Notes: generated from the letters alone by a model not told the origin. DNA of 64,000 bases from Ceratopteris richardii (GCA_020310875.1 CM035420.1:183237198-183301197), one strand, 5' to 3'. Counted from the stretch's first letter, positions 1-10,290 are shown. Made by a program: numbers and translations.

Positions 1-624
1 CTAGTCACAGTAAATCAACAATGGATGTTGATGGTATGCTGGTAGAATCTCCTTAAGATAATCACCAAGATGTAGACCACAACTCCTCCAAGAGTGAATG
101 TGCACACTCCCTCCAAGATAGCCTCCTAGTGATCACCTCCTCAAGAGCTCTCTCTACAAGAAGACCTTCTTGTGTTGAGCACTTGGGCTCCTTGAGTGAT
201 CCTTGAGTGATTGATTTACAATGAGCCAAGAGCTTCTTCTTATATAGTGTTAGAGGCTTATCCAAAAGCATGCTCTAAAAGCATTCGCATAAAACTTCAT
301 TAGTATGAAAAAGCTACTCAAACATTGTGCATCGATTTTGAAAAGCTAAAAGCAACTTCTCCCGCTATCGAGTGCGACGAGATTCGAACTTGGGTAGATT
401 ATTCGTGAGATTTTTCCCCTAGACCAACACGCCAACGCATTATTCTCAAAGAGAATATAGCAAAATAGTAATAGGTGATTAACAGTGCGTCCAAGATTTG
501 AACACATCCTCTAGTTCGGGATGATGTAATGCTCTTGATCTGCCGCCTTCTTTTTGTTGTAGAGGCAAGTACAAGAGATACATTACATGCTAGAGTTATT
601 GACAATTTGACATTGTCTCGAACA
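1..624 (-). repeat. 3' LTR of Copia-A1 (cut by window edge)
   Basis: Read on the minus strand the LTR begins TGTTCGAGACAATG at 624, directly after the purine-rich tract. It matches 6731-7350 on the plus strand over its whole visible length, at roughly 88-90% identity by eye. It carries the same TATA region and the same two tRNA-like stretches as the other copy. The remaining part of the LTR lies outside the window. Confidence 0.85.
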
Positions 625-1193
625 ATCCTCCCTTCAATGTCACAATGGTACAAGGTTCAATAACTTGCAAAACTTCTTGTGTCTGCAAATATCTCTTAAC
701 TGATTTCCAGTGAATCTTGAGCTGACTGTGTATGAACATGTATACTTGAGAAATTGCAAATTGAATGTCCGGTCGTGTATTACATAGATATATCAAGCAA
801 CCGACTACTTGACTATATAATGTAGCATCAAATGGTGTTGAATCTGCTACCAACTATAATGACACATTGACATCCATAAGTGTCTGCATAGGCCTAGAAT
901 CTGTCATCTCAAACCTTTCCGATAATTTCTCAATGTATTTTTGTTGTGTCATGTAGATACACTCATCTTTGTACTTGAACTTAATTCTAGAAATTGTGAT
1001 AATCATATCACTTTGTAATGCATCTTGAACACTAGCTGGTTCATTCTCATATGAAGTATGAGCTAAAACATTATGAATCTCAAAATGTTCTTCATAATTT
1101 ACCTGGTCTTCTTGTTGTCTCCTGGTCTGACTTCTGGTTCTTCCGGTGTATTAGTGTATACCACTATCCTTCCAGGTTTGATATAACCACTTT

Positions 1194-1451
1194 GGCATAT
1201 TCCTAAAAAGTCATAGTATCTCTTCTAGCTCTTCAGTATCTCCTTCTTCTGGAACTTTAGAATCTTATCCATGTTCATAAGTCGGAACTTCAAGAGGTAC
1301 TAAAGATGGACTAGGTACTAAAGTGGCATATTCCTAAAAAGTCATAGTATCTCTTCTAGCTCTTCAGTATCTCCTTCTTCTGGAACTTTAGAATCTTATC
1401 CATGTTCATAAGTCGGAACTTCAAGAGGTACTAAAGATGGACTAGGTACTG
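1194..1451. repeat. Tandem duplication, 130-bp period, in Copia-A1
   Basis: Two adjacent and nearly identical copies, 1194-1323 and 1324-1451, both begin GGCATATTCCTAAAAAGTC and end near ACTAGGTACT. The repeated DNA belongs to the spacer between integrase and reverse transcriptase of the copia element. The near identity suggests a duplication made after the element inserted. Confidence 0.9.
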
Positions 1452-1459
1452 ACTCTTTT

Positions 1460-2386
1460 GAGGCTTATGGATCTATGAAAAATAATATGTACGTATGCAA
1501 TGTATGCATATGTATATATGTATGTATATAATATATGTATGTACGTTATATTGTATATATGTAACTATGCATGCCGTATATGATGCCATGAGACACAAAA
1601 AAAATCGACAATATTCCCATAAAGAAAAAAACTCAACAAAATCTATTACCATAAGACACGTAGACCATATAACAAAAAAAAGGCACTCAGTCTATCAACG
1701 AAAAAACGCACGCAGGCCATACAACCACTTGCAAAAAAACATCACACCTACCAAAAAAAATTATTGAAAAAAAAAAAATCATGCAAGAAGACATTCTTCT
1801 ATGTATATATGTATGTATTGTATGTTATATATGTATGTATTGTATGTATATATTTATTTATGTATGTATATATGTATGTAATGTATGTTATAGTGTATGT
1901 ATATATGTAGATATGCATAAAACTATGTATGCCGTATATAACTCCATGAGGCAAATAAAAATCGACAACATTTACACTAGAGTAGGAATCTCAATAAAAA
2001 TACCGTAAAGCACAAATGTCACAAGCAAATAAGGCCCTCGTACCATGAATAAATAAGGCACTAAGGCCATAAATTAAAAAAAACATGCAGGGCATACAAA
2101 CATCTCCAAAAAAGCATTCTACATGCAAAAACAAGCATTCATGCAAAAAAAAAAATCCCCCCAAAAAACATTCTTGTACGTATATATGGATGTATCTATA
2201 TATTATGCATGTATGAACGTATATATGTATGTAATGTATATGTATGTATGTACGTAGGTACATATGTATCTGTGGATGTATGTGTGTAAGATTGTATGTA
2301 ATCTATGTTTGTATGTGCTAAAACTAAAACCACAAATACTTGTGAAACAATCACATAAAAAAGGACAAAGTGACTCTCTCTGTACT

Positions 2387-2391
<5 letters not shown>
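1460..2391. repeat. Compound AT-rich microsatellite with a degenerate ~360-bp unit
   Basis: Stretches of TATG/TATGTA repeats alternate with A-rich blocks. A longer unit is visible twice: GCCGTATAT at 1573 and again at 1931, each followed in order by CCATGAG, AAATCGACAA, GGCACT, a GCAGG-CATACAA motif and ACATTCTT (1791 and 2168). So a unit of roughly 360 bp has been duplicated and has diverged. Open frames on either strand here reflect low complexity and are not genes. Confidence 0.8.

Positions 2392-2454
<63 letters not shown>
2392..2454. repeat. (TA)n microsatellite
   Basis: About thirty uninterrupted TA dinucleotides, flanked by CATATA on the left and CACGTGTGTGTATG on the right. This is the right-hand limit of the microsatellite block beside the thioredoxin locus. 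Confidence 0.97.
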
Positions 2455-2457
<3 letters not shown>

Positions 2458-2901
2458 GTGTGTGTATGTATTTGTTGAACTTCCTCGAATTTCCACTAGT
2501 AGTAACGTTTCCTTTCCTCATGCTCTAAAACCCTTAAAAGATGGAGATTTGTTTGTATGATAGAATGTGGAATCTTTCTTCCCGTGAAAATACCTCTAAT
2601 AACTATGGTAGATCCCATAGACAATACTCATCGGTACCCTCATGTCCTACTTTATATTTAAATGTAAAAAAGGAACTTTTAGACGGAACTCCTCATTACC
2701 CTCCGTATACATTTAGTTTACTTTTTAGTATATCGTGTTTGCACTGGAGTTTTGAAGCTTATCGTGCTGATGACTGGATGCGGTTCTCAGCGATGCATGG
2801 GAAACCTGTACACTCCAGCTCGGACCCTGAAAAGTTAGGGCTGATATTTTGAAGTTTCAGATCTTTTGAATCTTACTGACCAGGATAGACGAAGCTGCTC
2901 C
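2455..2901 (+). other. 5' flank and probable 5' UTR of the thioredoxin gene
   Basis: No gene is recognised between the (TA)n tract and the thioredoxin start. A 103-codon open frame at 2541-2852 has no recognisable domain and may simply lie in the leader or promoter. No convincing TATA box was placed. The promoter must lie here or within the microsatellite block, because a decayed copia element occupies everything further upstream. Confidence 0.45.
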
Positions 2902-5900
2902 ATGATGAGGATGGAAGCCATGGGCCAGAGCTCTTCGTCTTCATTTCTGCAACTTAGAGACGTTCATGCTGGTTCTGCTGCTACCAGCTTGTGTTCATCC
3001 TATCATATTTCCAAAGAAATATGTCTAGCGCCATTGCGCATCAGCCCAGCTCCAAGAAATGTTGCAATTAAGGCGTCCTTCGGTGCAGGCCAAAGCAGCG
3101 GGATGCCCTTCTCTTCTACTTATAGGAGCAGAATATTCCCGAATCTCTTTCCTAGTTCTTCATCTTCCCTTCGCTCCTCTCGGGTATGCTCTTCTATGCT
3201 GTGTTCTTTGGAACGCGCAATTGTGAGAACATGATCACATTCAGTTAGTGCTCTATGAAATAAGTATCCTGCATGAACTTGAGAGGGTATGAAATTATTT
3301 ACTACGGCCGACAACGTATATGTCTATTCGTACATACGTTATTAAATCGAACGTCCGTGTATATGTTGTTGATATAACTGGCTGTTGCATTGGAGCCGTG
3401 GAAAAACGATTGGAGGACGCTCTTCGGGAAGATGTTTGATTTTCGCTTTATCTATCCACCTAGAAAAATTATTGTGAGCATGCTATACACATAATGCTTG
3501 AAGCTCTGTGAGCTGTAACTATTTGGGGCAAATGAAGTAGTCGTCTCATTTTGGGATTATATCTAAATAATGTCTAATACTTGTGTCTTAGCTTTAGCAC
3601 CTTGAAGTTGTTTTATAATTTTAGTGTCATAGAATAATACTTTAGTCTTGCGAATCTTGCAGATTCAGTCAGCAAAGAAGACTTATACCAGTTTTGACGA
3701 CCTACTCAAGACTACTGACACTCCGTTGCTAGTTGACTTCTATGCTACTTGGTAAGCATTGCATGGACCGGAGTTCATATCACGGAAACATGAGTGTGTA
3801 TTTAACGAGGCAACTTTATCAAAGCTCAAGATCAGAAGATCTTTTTACTTTTGTTAGTCTCCTCTTTGGTGTACTCTGTAAGTCGTATGTGAACTAATCA
3901 AATATGTCTCCTTTTGAGATATCCCTTTAGAGGCTTATGTATATTAGACTTTTGAGACGGTTTTCTATCCTTCTGTGACCGTTGTTTTCTGGATGGATTA
4001 TGTCGATGGTAATCTCTCTTCAAGAGCAGACGCACTCTTTAGTGATAGAGTGGTTGTCAAAATATATCAATAATTCCTGTAGTTTGACTCTTTCTTCATC
4101 TAATATGTTAGCTGAAATGCCAATAGGCTATTCTGTGTGTGTTGCTGTTTGCTACTTTTAACGGTCATGGAGGATATTTAGCAGAGAAATTGACATGGAG
4201 GACAGTTAGCATAGTCATTAAGAGAGAAATGTTTTGTATAGCTACCTGCCACTTACCAAAGAATATGATTCTGTGATTTTGTGATCTCTTCTTCAATAAC
4301 TTACTAGGAGTTTGCTTTTTTATTCAAAGTTGAGACCCAATGTTCTTTCTTGCAGTGAAGGGCAGTTACTTGCTAGATATGAGAGCTCAGGGACCTGCCT
4401 TGATCTTATTTGCTGTCAGTTTTTATTGATGGCTAACAACCCAGGTGTTGCTTTTATGTTGTGCCCTTGGTCTTATTTGCCGTCCGCTGTTATTCATGAC
4501 TAGCAACCCACGTGTAAGCCATTCCAACTAGCTAATCCGACGCAAGTTCCTCCTTGGGCAGATCCCTCCTTTTTGCTCCGCAGCTTATGGGTATTAGCAG
4601 CCATTTCCAGCTGCTGTCCCCCTCCCAAGGGCAGGTTCTTACGTGTTACTCACCAGCCCGCCACTGGAAACACCATGAGGATGCTACACTTGCGTTGTAG
4701 TCATGACCTCATAGTGAGAACCTTCGCTATTTTTATAATATCACATTGTTTTATGAAGGTATTGTGGTCGTTGGGTGAGAGATTTCAGTTCCTTTCAACA
4801 ACAGAAGGCAGCATTGTGATAAAATAGATTCCCTTTTTGATTCATTTAATTAAGGAATATCTTTTGTCTATGAGTTGGAGTGCAGAGTTTTATACATATA
4901 GTATGATATTTTATTGTGATAATTCTGAGCCAGTGATTCATTCAGGAGCGTCTTTAGGCTAAAAATGCAAGCAACAGCATCCATGCCTTACTGATTTATG
5001 TATAAATCATCAAACTTTGATATGATGCTGTGAATAATTTTCCCGCTTAAAAATGAAAGCAAGAACATTTCTATGGGGTTTTCAATCATGTGTGAGTCCT
5101 TGATGCGGTGTTACTGGTTCCTTTCTTGACCTTAGAACTTGCATCTCATTTGCATATGGAACTTGTTTGTGTATATGTGGGAACATCTTGTTATCAACAC
5201 TTAAATCTCTTCTGCCATCTGGCTTGTCTAACTCAACATGTCATTCCTAACGAGTTACATGGCTGATATGCCCTGGAATTCTCCATGTAGCGTTATTGCT
5301 TTATCCAGATAATCCTGGTACACAGGATGAGGACGGAACTATTTTTTGTCTCACCCTAATAATTCTGATATGCAGGTTACTAATAATGAAAGCATTGTAT
5401 AGTGGAGGATGGGAACATTTGTTTAGTGTTTAACGTGTTGTTTTCACGTGTTGTTTTCATTGTCTTGTGTGCTCTCTCTTTCCATCTGTGTGCCTGAGAG
5501 AAAGCAGAGGTCTGTGAGCTCCTATGATCTTACCTCTCGTCATCTCAAGGTATATTAAGTTGCATGCATATAACAGCAGGGTTTATCTTTTTATTTAGAA
5601 CTTGCTGTTAATGTTGTGCAGATATGAACTCTACCACTGGCTGGTTAATGTAGTGCTTAAACTGACGGATTGTCAAGTGTTTGCTCTAGCTTTTTAATAT
5701 TATGTTTCCCTATTTCACAGGTGTGGACCCTGCCAGTTCATGGTTCCTGTCCTCAATGATGTTGGCCATGCCTTGAAAAATAAGCTTCGTATTGTATGCT
5801 TTGCCTTATGATCTGTAACATTAATAAACATGTCTCTATTGCCTACCAACAGTAACATTCTTCTCGAAGTCTCACCTGCACTCTTGTGATAAATGCAGGT

Positions 5901-6347
5901 GAAGATTGACACAGAGAAATATCCAGCCATTGCCAGTAAATATGATGTTCATGCACTTCCAACTTTGATTTTATTTCTTAATGGAAAGCCAATTGACAGA
6001 TTGGTAAGTGCTTATGTTTCTACTGTTTTTTTTACCAGTTAAATTCTCAAAGACGGTACAAAAGATGTGCATTGTTGTTTAAGCAAAGCTCGTTTTGTAT
6101 TAGAATTGGTCTTTTAGCAGTCGCTAAGCTCTCACTGTATTTGAACTGGTCTTAAACACTTGCTGTGTTCTTACTGTGTTTGAGCTGATCGTTAGCATTT
6201 GCTGAGTTCTTAGTGTTGTTAGCACTTGCTGAGTTCTTAGTGTCCTTAGCAAGTTTCCCTCTTTTGCAGGAAGGGGCCTTGACAGCTCCAGATCTCATAA
6301 GGCGCATTGAGGGAGTACTGGGTGCCAAATCAAAGACGACACAGTGA
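2902..6347 (+). CDS. TRX Y: Thioredoxin y-type, chloroplast precursor (5 exons)
   Basis: Chloroplast thioredoxins of the y type reduce target disulfides such as those of peroxiredoxin Q and methionine sulfoxide reductases. Predicted exons are 2902-3183, 3663-3751, 3721-frame partner 5721-5793, 5899-6003 and 6270-6347, where the third exon is 5721-5793. All introns begin GT and end AG with consistent phases, giving 208 residues. Residues 1-94 are rich in Ser and Arg and poor in acidic residues, like a plastid transit peptide. The domain follows: LLVDFYATW, then the catalytic WCGPC (residues 124-128) split by intron 2, KIDTEKYP, the cis-proline in ALPT (Pro169), and a C-terminal helix ending GAKSKTTQ. 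CGPCQFMVPVLN and KIDTEKYP match y-type thioredoxins best. Start chosen: the first of several in-frame ATGs, 2902. The gene looks intact and is the only host gene found. The transit peptide is longer than in Arabidopsis y1/y2. The exon 1/2 junction is the least certain. Confidence 0.88.
4399..4512. repeat. Tandem duplication, ~67-bp period, in intron 2
   Basis: Two diverged copies start at 4399 and 4466. Both run CTTG-TCTTATTTGC, then TTATT, GACTAGCAACCC-like and CACGTG/CAGGTG sequence. The second copy abuts the plastid rRNA fragment, so the duplication may be related to that insertion. Confidence 0.6.
4513..4677 (-). pseudogene. rrn16 fragment: Nuclear plastid DNA: fragment of plastid 16S rRNA (NUPT)
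   Basis: Read on the minus strand this stretch is the 5' region of a plastid/cyanobacterial-type 16S rRNA. It shows TGGTGTTTCCAGTGGCGG, GGTGAGTAAC, GTAAGAACCTGCCCTTGGGA, AGCTGGAAA, GGCTGCTAATACCC and GATTAGCTAGTTGG in the right order and spacing. About 165 bp are present with scattered substitutions. It lies antisense within intron 2 of the thioredoxin gene and cannot make a working rRNA. The motif set fits plastid rather than mitochondrial SSU rRNA. The match is from memory of the conserved sequence, not a search. Confidence 0.88.
6113..6258. repeat. Short tandem repeat in intron 4 of the thioredoxin gene
   Basis: A unit of about 25-60 bp containing TTAGCACTTGCTGAGTTCTTAGTG is repeated about four times with changes, ending just before the pyrimidine tract and AG of the last intron. 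It takes up most of the 266-bp intron. No function is evident. Confidence 0.7.
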
Positions 6348-6676
6348 GGCTTTGGGTGGCCATCTAATCATAGACGGAACCAAAATCAACCTCTAAAGAA
6401 TTGTTCACTGAGGTGGTTTGCTGCTTTTGAAATGATAACCTTGCCAATGCTCTCTCCCTGTACTTTATTGTAAAGGAATGCAAATGTGTCGAGTTGAAAA
6501 ATTCACAAATTTAGTACAGTTTCAAGGTGTAAAGCTAATATCAGCTTGCTGTTGTTTAGTGATTGACATATCCCATATCACCGAATTCTGTACCATTCAA
6601 TACTTGAATTAGCTTTGTAGGCCAAGATTGTCTGGAATTATATTTTCTAAGATCTTGGTTTGTAGTATTGTGATCA

Positions 6677-6682
6677 AATAAA
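6677..6682 (+). terminator. AATAAA poly(A) signal of the thioredoxin gene
   Basis: AATAAA occurs about 330 bases after the stop codon in a T-rich 3' flank, and about 50 bases before the copia LTR that starts at 6731. The transcript probably ends between these points. The LTR therefore abuts the 3' end of the gene. Confidence 0.5.
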
Positions 6683-6805
6683 TTTCAAGGCATATTCTTG
6701 TGTTTATTTTGTTTGGTTTTCTATGACCGTTGTTGGAGACAATGTCAAATTGTCAACAACTCCAGCATGTAATGCATCTCTTGTACTTGTCTCTACAACA
6801 AAAAG

Positions 6806-6870
6806 AAGGCGGCAGATCAAGAGCATTATGTCATCCCGAACTAGAGGATGTGTGTTCAAATCTCTGACGC
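6806..6870 (+). other. tRNA-like segment 1 in the Copia-A LTR
   Basis: The stretch begins GGCGGCAGATCAAGAGC, like a tRNA D arm, and ends with a B-box-like GTGTTCAAATCTC at about 6852. It is conserved in the inverted copy near 485-550. This could be a captured tRNA-derived SINE head or chance similarity; no complete cloverleaf was folded. Confidence 0.4.
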
Positions 6871-6905
6871 ACTGTTAATCACCTATTATTATTTTGTTAT
6901 ATTCT

Positions 6906-6978
6906 AATGCGTTGGCATGTTGGTCTAGGAGAAAAATCTCACGAATAATCTGCCCAAGTTCGAACCCCGTCGCATGCG
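6906..6978 (+). other. tRNA-like segment 2 in the Copia-A LTR
   Basis: An A-box-like TGGCATGTTGG (6913-6923) is followed 34 bases later by a B-box-like AGTTCGAACCCC (6957-6968). Flanking ATGCG and CGCAT could pair as an acceptor-like stem. The inverted LTR copy at 365-445 keeps both boxes. Internal A and B boxes are the RNA polymerase III promoter of tRNAs and tRNA-derived SINEs. Confidence 0.5.
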
Positions 6979-7100
6979 ATAGTGGAAGAAGTTGCTTTTC
7001 GCTTTTCAAAATCAATGCGCAATGTTTGAGTAGCTTTTTCATAGTGATGGAGTTCTATGCGAATGCTTTTAGAGCATGCTTTTGGATAAGCCTCTAACAC

Positions 7101-7108
7101 TATATAAG
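7101..7108 (+). promoter_or_regulatory. TATA box in the Copia-A2 LTR
   Basis: TATATAAG follows CCTCTAACAC within the LTR, about 370 bases from its left end, where a copia U3/R boundary could lie. The same motif is present in the Copia-A1 LTR in reverse complement near 240. Confidence 0.55.
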
Positions 7109-7858
7109 AGAAGCTCTTGGCTCATTGTAAATCAATCACTCAAGGATCACTCAAGGAGCCTAAGTGCTCAACACAAGAAGGTCTTCTTGTAGAGAGAGCT
7201 CTTGAGGAGGTGATCACTAGGAAGGTTATCTTGGAGGGAGTGTTTACATACTCTTGGAGGAGTTGTGGTTGATGTCTTGGTGATTATCTGGAGGAGATTT
7301 TGCAAGCATACCATCAACATCCATTGTTGATTTACTTTGACTAGCAAGTCTATTTCAGTTCTTACTTGCTAGGTCACTCGTTTTTGATTTAGGTTGATCA
7401 GAATTTGGGTTTGCTTTATAGTTCTAAACTGTTCTTATTCTCCATATTCTCACACACACACTCTTCATACTTCTTAGGCACACAATCTCTTGTATCTAGT
7501 TCTTATTTCTACCGAAATATATAATTGCCAATTTGTATCATATACACACATTGTAATTTGACATTCATATATAAGTTAGTGTAGGTGAGCCTCATAGCTT
7601 ACTGCGACAGTTTAAATCTCGTCTATTCTCTCTCTATCTTTCATTCATCTATTTTTGAGTCTTAAGGTGTGTATGTTATACTTGAAATCTCGTCTATTCT
7701 CTCTTTATCTCTCATTCATCTATTTTTGAGTCTTAAGGTTTGTATGTTAAAGCTCATATGTTAGAAGATCTTGTAAACCTGTGATATATTGTTATTGTGA
7801 CCCACTACCACTTCCAACATATGGTATTCAGACCTTAGAATACCAACATTTGGTATCA

Positions 7859-7873
7859 GAGCCTAGTTGACAT
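7859..7873 (+). other. Primer-binding site of Copia-A2 (tRNA-iMet type)
   Basis: TTTGGTATCAGAGCC directly follows the LTR end. TGGTATCAGAGC is complementary to the 3' end of initiator tRNA-Met, the usual primer of plant copia elements. Confidence 0.9.
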
Positions 7874-7897
7874 ACACCCTTAACAAGATGAATGACT

Positions 7898-9660
7898 ATA
7901 GACCTGAGAATGAAGACAAGCTTGAGGTGGAATTTTATGATGATGAATCTATTAGTATCAAAGGACTTATGAAATATTGTCCATGACTCTTATCCAAGGT
8001 CAAGACAAGTCGGAGAAGATGTTGCTTCATCTTCTAGAAGACCTGTTCCTATTTCTCCTCAGTAGGAGGTTAGTGAAGTAGAAGGAACTACGTCATCAGG
8101 AGTCCCTACTACTACTAGATTACTTTCTACTAAAGAGCATTCCAAATGGGATTCAAGGGATGCTTTAGCACTTTCATATGTTGCTATAGGATTTAAGAGG
8201 CATATTATACCCCAAATTAGGTCTTGCAGAACCTCTCGTCAAGCTTGGTTGGAGTTAGAGAATCTCTATTAGAGTAGAAACATTGCTAGCAAAGCTAATC
8301 TAAGCGACAACTAGCCAACACATGGATGAAAATTTGTGAATCAATTTAGACACATATTTTGAAACTTAAAGATGTACGAGATCAATTACTCAATGTTGGA
8401 GTCAACATTTCAGATGAGGAGATGGTAAACACACTCTTAAACTCACTTCCATCTACATACCATGCTTTTGTTACTTCTTTATTCCTCTTTACAAGAGGGA
8501 GAGAAATTTCATTTTACAAGCTATAGTTCTCGTTACTTCAAGATAAAGATCAACAAAAGAATGTGGAAGAGAATGATGAAGCTATGTTATCATCGTCGAA
8601 GGGAAAGAAGAAAGAGTAGAAGAGTCGGCGATCCAAGAAGGAAAGTGAGTCTTTTAATCGTAAGTCTTCTAGTCCTTTTCCTAATGCTTCCTCTACACCC
8701 AAAGAAAAATCTTCGACTACATTTGATTCAAAGAAAGGAGTATGCCATTACTGTAAGAAACCAAGTCATTTCATAGCAAAATGTAGAGCAAGGATTTTCA
8801 ATGAGAAGAAGAAAACATCATGTGATAGTGTTGAAGATGATCCAAAACCTGAATCTTCAAAGGTAGATTCATATGCATGTGCTACTATTGAAGAGATAAC
8901 TTTTGATCAGACAATGTTAAATTCAATCTCAAATAATCCTTGGATTTTTGATTTTGGAGCTACTAAGCATATGACAGGTTGCAAAAAGGTATTTTCTTCC
9001 CTTTCTAACTCTTCAGGGAGAATAGTGACCATTGTAGATGGTCATGATTTGGATGTTGTTGGTGTTGGAGAAGTAAACCTTAAGTCCAAAGCAAGTGGAA
9101 ATTTCATAATTTCCAATGTTCTTTATCTTCCAGATTTAAAGAAGAATTTGCTCTCTATCTCAATTTTCTTGTCAGATGGTTATAAGTAGTTTTTAAGAAA
9201 ATTTCATGTAAGATCCTCTCACCTGATGAGGAGCATTGTCTACTTCAAGGTGAAAATAGAAGTGGCATGTTTGTTTTGTCCAAATGAAGTCATGCTAATG
9301 TTGTTAGGTCTACTACACTTATGGAGAACATGAAGTTATGGCATGCTAGATTTGGTCATATCAGTTACACAACTCTCAAGCGTATCAAAGATCAAGGTAT
9401 GGTGGAGAGTTTGCCTACTTTTGCTTTACTAGATGATGCAGAGTCATGTGAAGGATGTCTTGAAGGGAAGCTTCATAAACTACCTTTCAAGAAACATGGA
9501 TTTATCACGGCCACAAGAAAGTTGCAGGTCATACATTCAGATGTGAATGGTCCGATGAGAATAGATATTCAAGGTTTTAGGTACTTTGTTATGTTCATAG
9601 ATGATTTCTCAATATATTCATGGATTTACAAAGTTTTTGGTTCCCCAACTTACCTTCACA
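7898..9660 (+). pseudogene. Copia-A2 gag, protease and integrase (decayed)
   Basis: In order: a gag region from about 7898; a zinc knuckle of the CX2CX4HX4C type at 8742-8783 (CHYCKKPSHFIAKC); a copia protease-like region at about 8930-9180 (WIFDFGATKHMTG, then LPDLKKNLLSIS); a GAG-pre-integrase domain at about 9321-9510 (LWHARFGHIS, CEGCLEGK); and the first part of the integrase core (VIHSDVNGPM, FVMFIDDFS). Family, order and spacing are those of plant Ty1/copia. The region is a broken fossil with several breaks. Confidence 0.85.
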
Positions 9661-9665
9661 TTGAG

Positions 9666-9736
9666 AAGGAGGATATATGTATATACAAACATATATACAT
9701 ATGCATACATTGCATATGTACATACATATTATTTTT
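9666..9736. repeat. AT-rich microsatellite ending Copia-A2
   Basis: ATATGTATATACA-type repeats interrupt the integrase region. The same kind of repeat, followed by the same TTCATAGATCCATAAGCCT, occurs in Copia-A1 at about 1520-1465. The tract was therefore probably carried by the common parent of the two copies. Confidence 0.8.
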
Positions 9737-9765
9737 TCATAGATCCATAAGCCTTAGAGGAGTTA

Positions 9766-10216
9766 CCTATCGACTTCAAATGGGCGATTGACAATCACCA
9801 AATTATCACTCAAGCATCTACCTGGTCGGGGGCATGGAAACCTTTAGGAAGATCCTATTAGAGAGGAAAAATGGAGAGGAAAAAGTGTGAAACTCAAAAT
9901 TCAGAAGTTGCAAAACATTTGAAAGAGATATCTCTCAAAGACATAAGAGATACGACCCCTTTATGGCATATCAAAACGTGCGGAATGTAAAGTTCTACAT
10001 GTTTAATATTTAATCCTCCAGAAAAGAAAATATGTTATGTGATTCTTGGGAAGTTCTTACCTTCTTTCAAAGCTCTTTATGTTTGCATGAAGTCTCCAAT
10101 GCAAGGAGAGCACTCTTTAAGGGTATATGCCCCTTGGGACACAATTCCTCACCTTAGATGTTATAAAGTAGCTTGGCTTAAGTTAAGCCTAACATTCTCC
10201 AGAGCATAGGCAAGCA
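9766..10216. other. No recognised gene; AT-rich flank
   Basis: Similarity to the copia family stops at about 9765. No domain, LTR or repeat that I recognise lies between here and the tRNA-like segment at 10217. Confidence 0.5.
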
Positions 10217-10290
10217 GGTAGCTTGGCCTAGTTGTTAAGTCTCAGTGATGGGAAGGAGGAGATATTGGGTTCGATCATTTTTCCTCTCCA
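10217..10290 (+). mobile_element. tRNA-derived SINE head (Pol III A and B boxes)
   Basis: The A box TGGCCTAGTTGT (10224-10235) fits the consensus well. The B-box-like GGTTCGATCAT lies about 35 bases further on (10268-10278). The arms do not fold into a usable tRNA, and no poly(A) or T-rich tail or target duplication could be fixed, so only the head is called. It could also be a tRNA pseudogene. Confidence 0.55.

Larger units (their letters stand above)
1..1460 (-). mobile_element. Copia-A1: 3' part of a Ty1/copia LTR retrotransposon
   Basis: This is the 3' part of a copia element on the minus strand, running off the left edge of the window. Reading leftwards it holds sequence between integrase and reverse transcriptase (about 1450-1000), the end of reverse transcriptase and start of RNase H (about 1000-640, with the copia signature VGCLIYLCNTRPDIQFAIS), a purine-rich tract at 625-635, and the 3' LTR from 624. 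The reading frame is decayed, so this is a fossil with several breaks. The LTR matches the one at 6731 in inverted orientation, so both belong to one family. Everything upstream of the integrase/RT spacer is replaced by microsatellite DNA. Confidence 0.85.
6731..7858 (+). repeat. 5' LTR of Copia-A2
   Basis: The LTR starts TGTTGGAGACAATG and ends CCAACA, so the ends form the TGTTGG/CCAACA inverted repeat. A primer-binding site follows at once. A second, diverged copy of the LTR end plus primer-site sequence lies just before it (CCAACATATGGTATTCAGACC near 7814), so the true end could be 7818. A 71-bp tandem duplication lies at 7614-7755. Confidence 0.82.
6731..9765 (+). mobile_element. Copia-A2: 5' part of a Ty1/copia LTR retrotransposon
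   Basis: A copia element on the plus strand with a 5' LTR (6731-7858), a primer-binding site, gag, protease and the first part of integrase. It then runs into a microsatellite at 9666 and is lost after about 9765. No reverse transcriptase or 3' LTR follows. The coding region is decayed with several breaks. The LTR and the short sequence just after the microsatellite (TTCATAGATCCATAAGCCT) match Copia-A1 in inverted orientation. It starts about 380 bp downstream of the thioredoxin stop codon. Confidence 0.88.

Noticed and set aside
1495-2560. Open frames rich in Tyr, Ile and Cys on both strands
   Set aside because: They come from TATG and TA microsatellites; the same protein pattern appears wherever such repeats occur.
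2541-2852. 103-codon open frame just upstream of the thioredoxin gene
   Set aside because: No recognisable domain, and its position fits leader or promoter DNA. It is mentioned only in the flank entry.
4513-4677. Functional rRNA gene
   Set aside because: Only about a tenth of a 16S rRNA is present, with substitutions and in an intron, so it is a transferred fragment.
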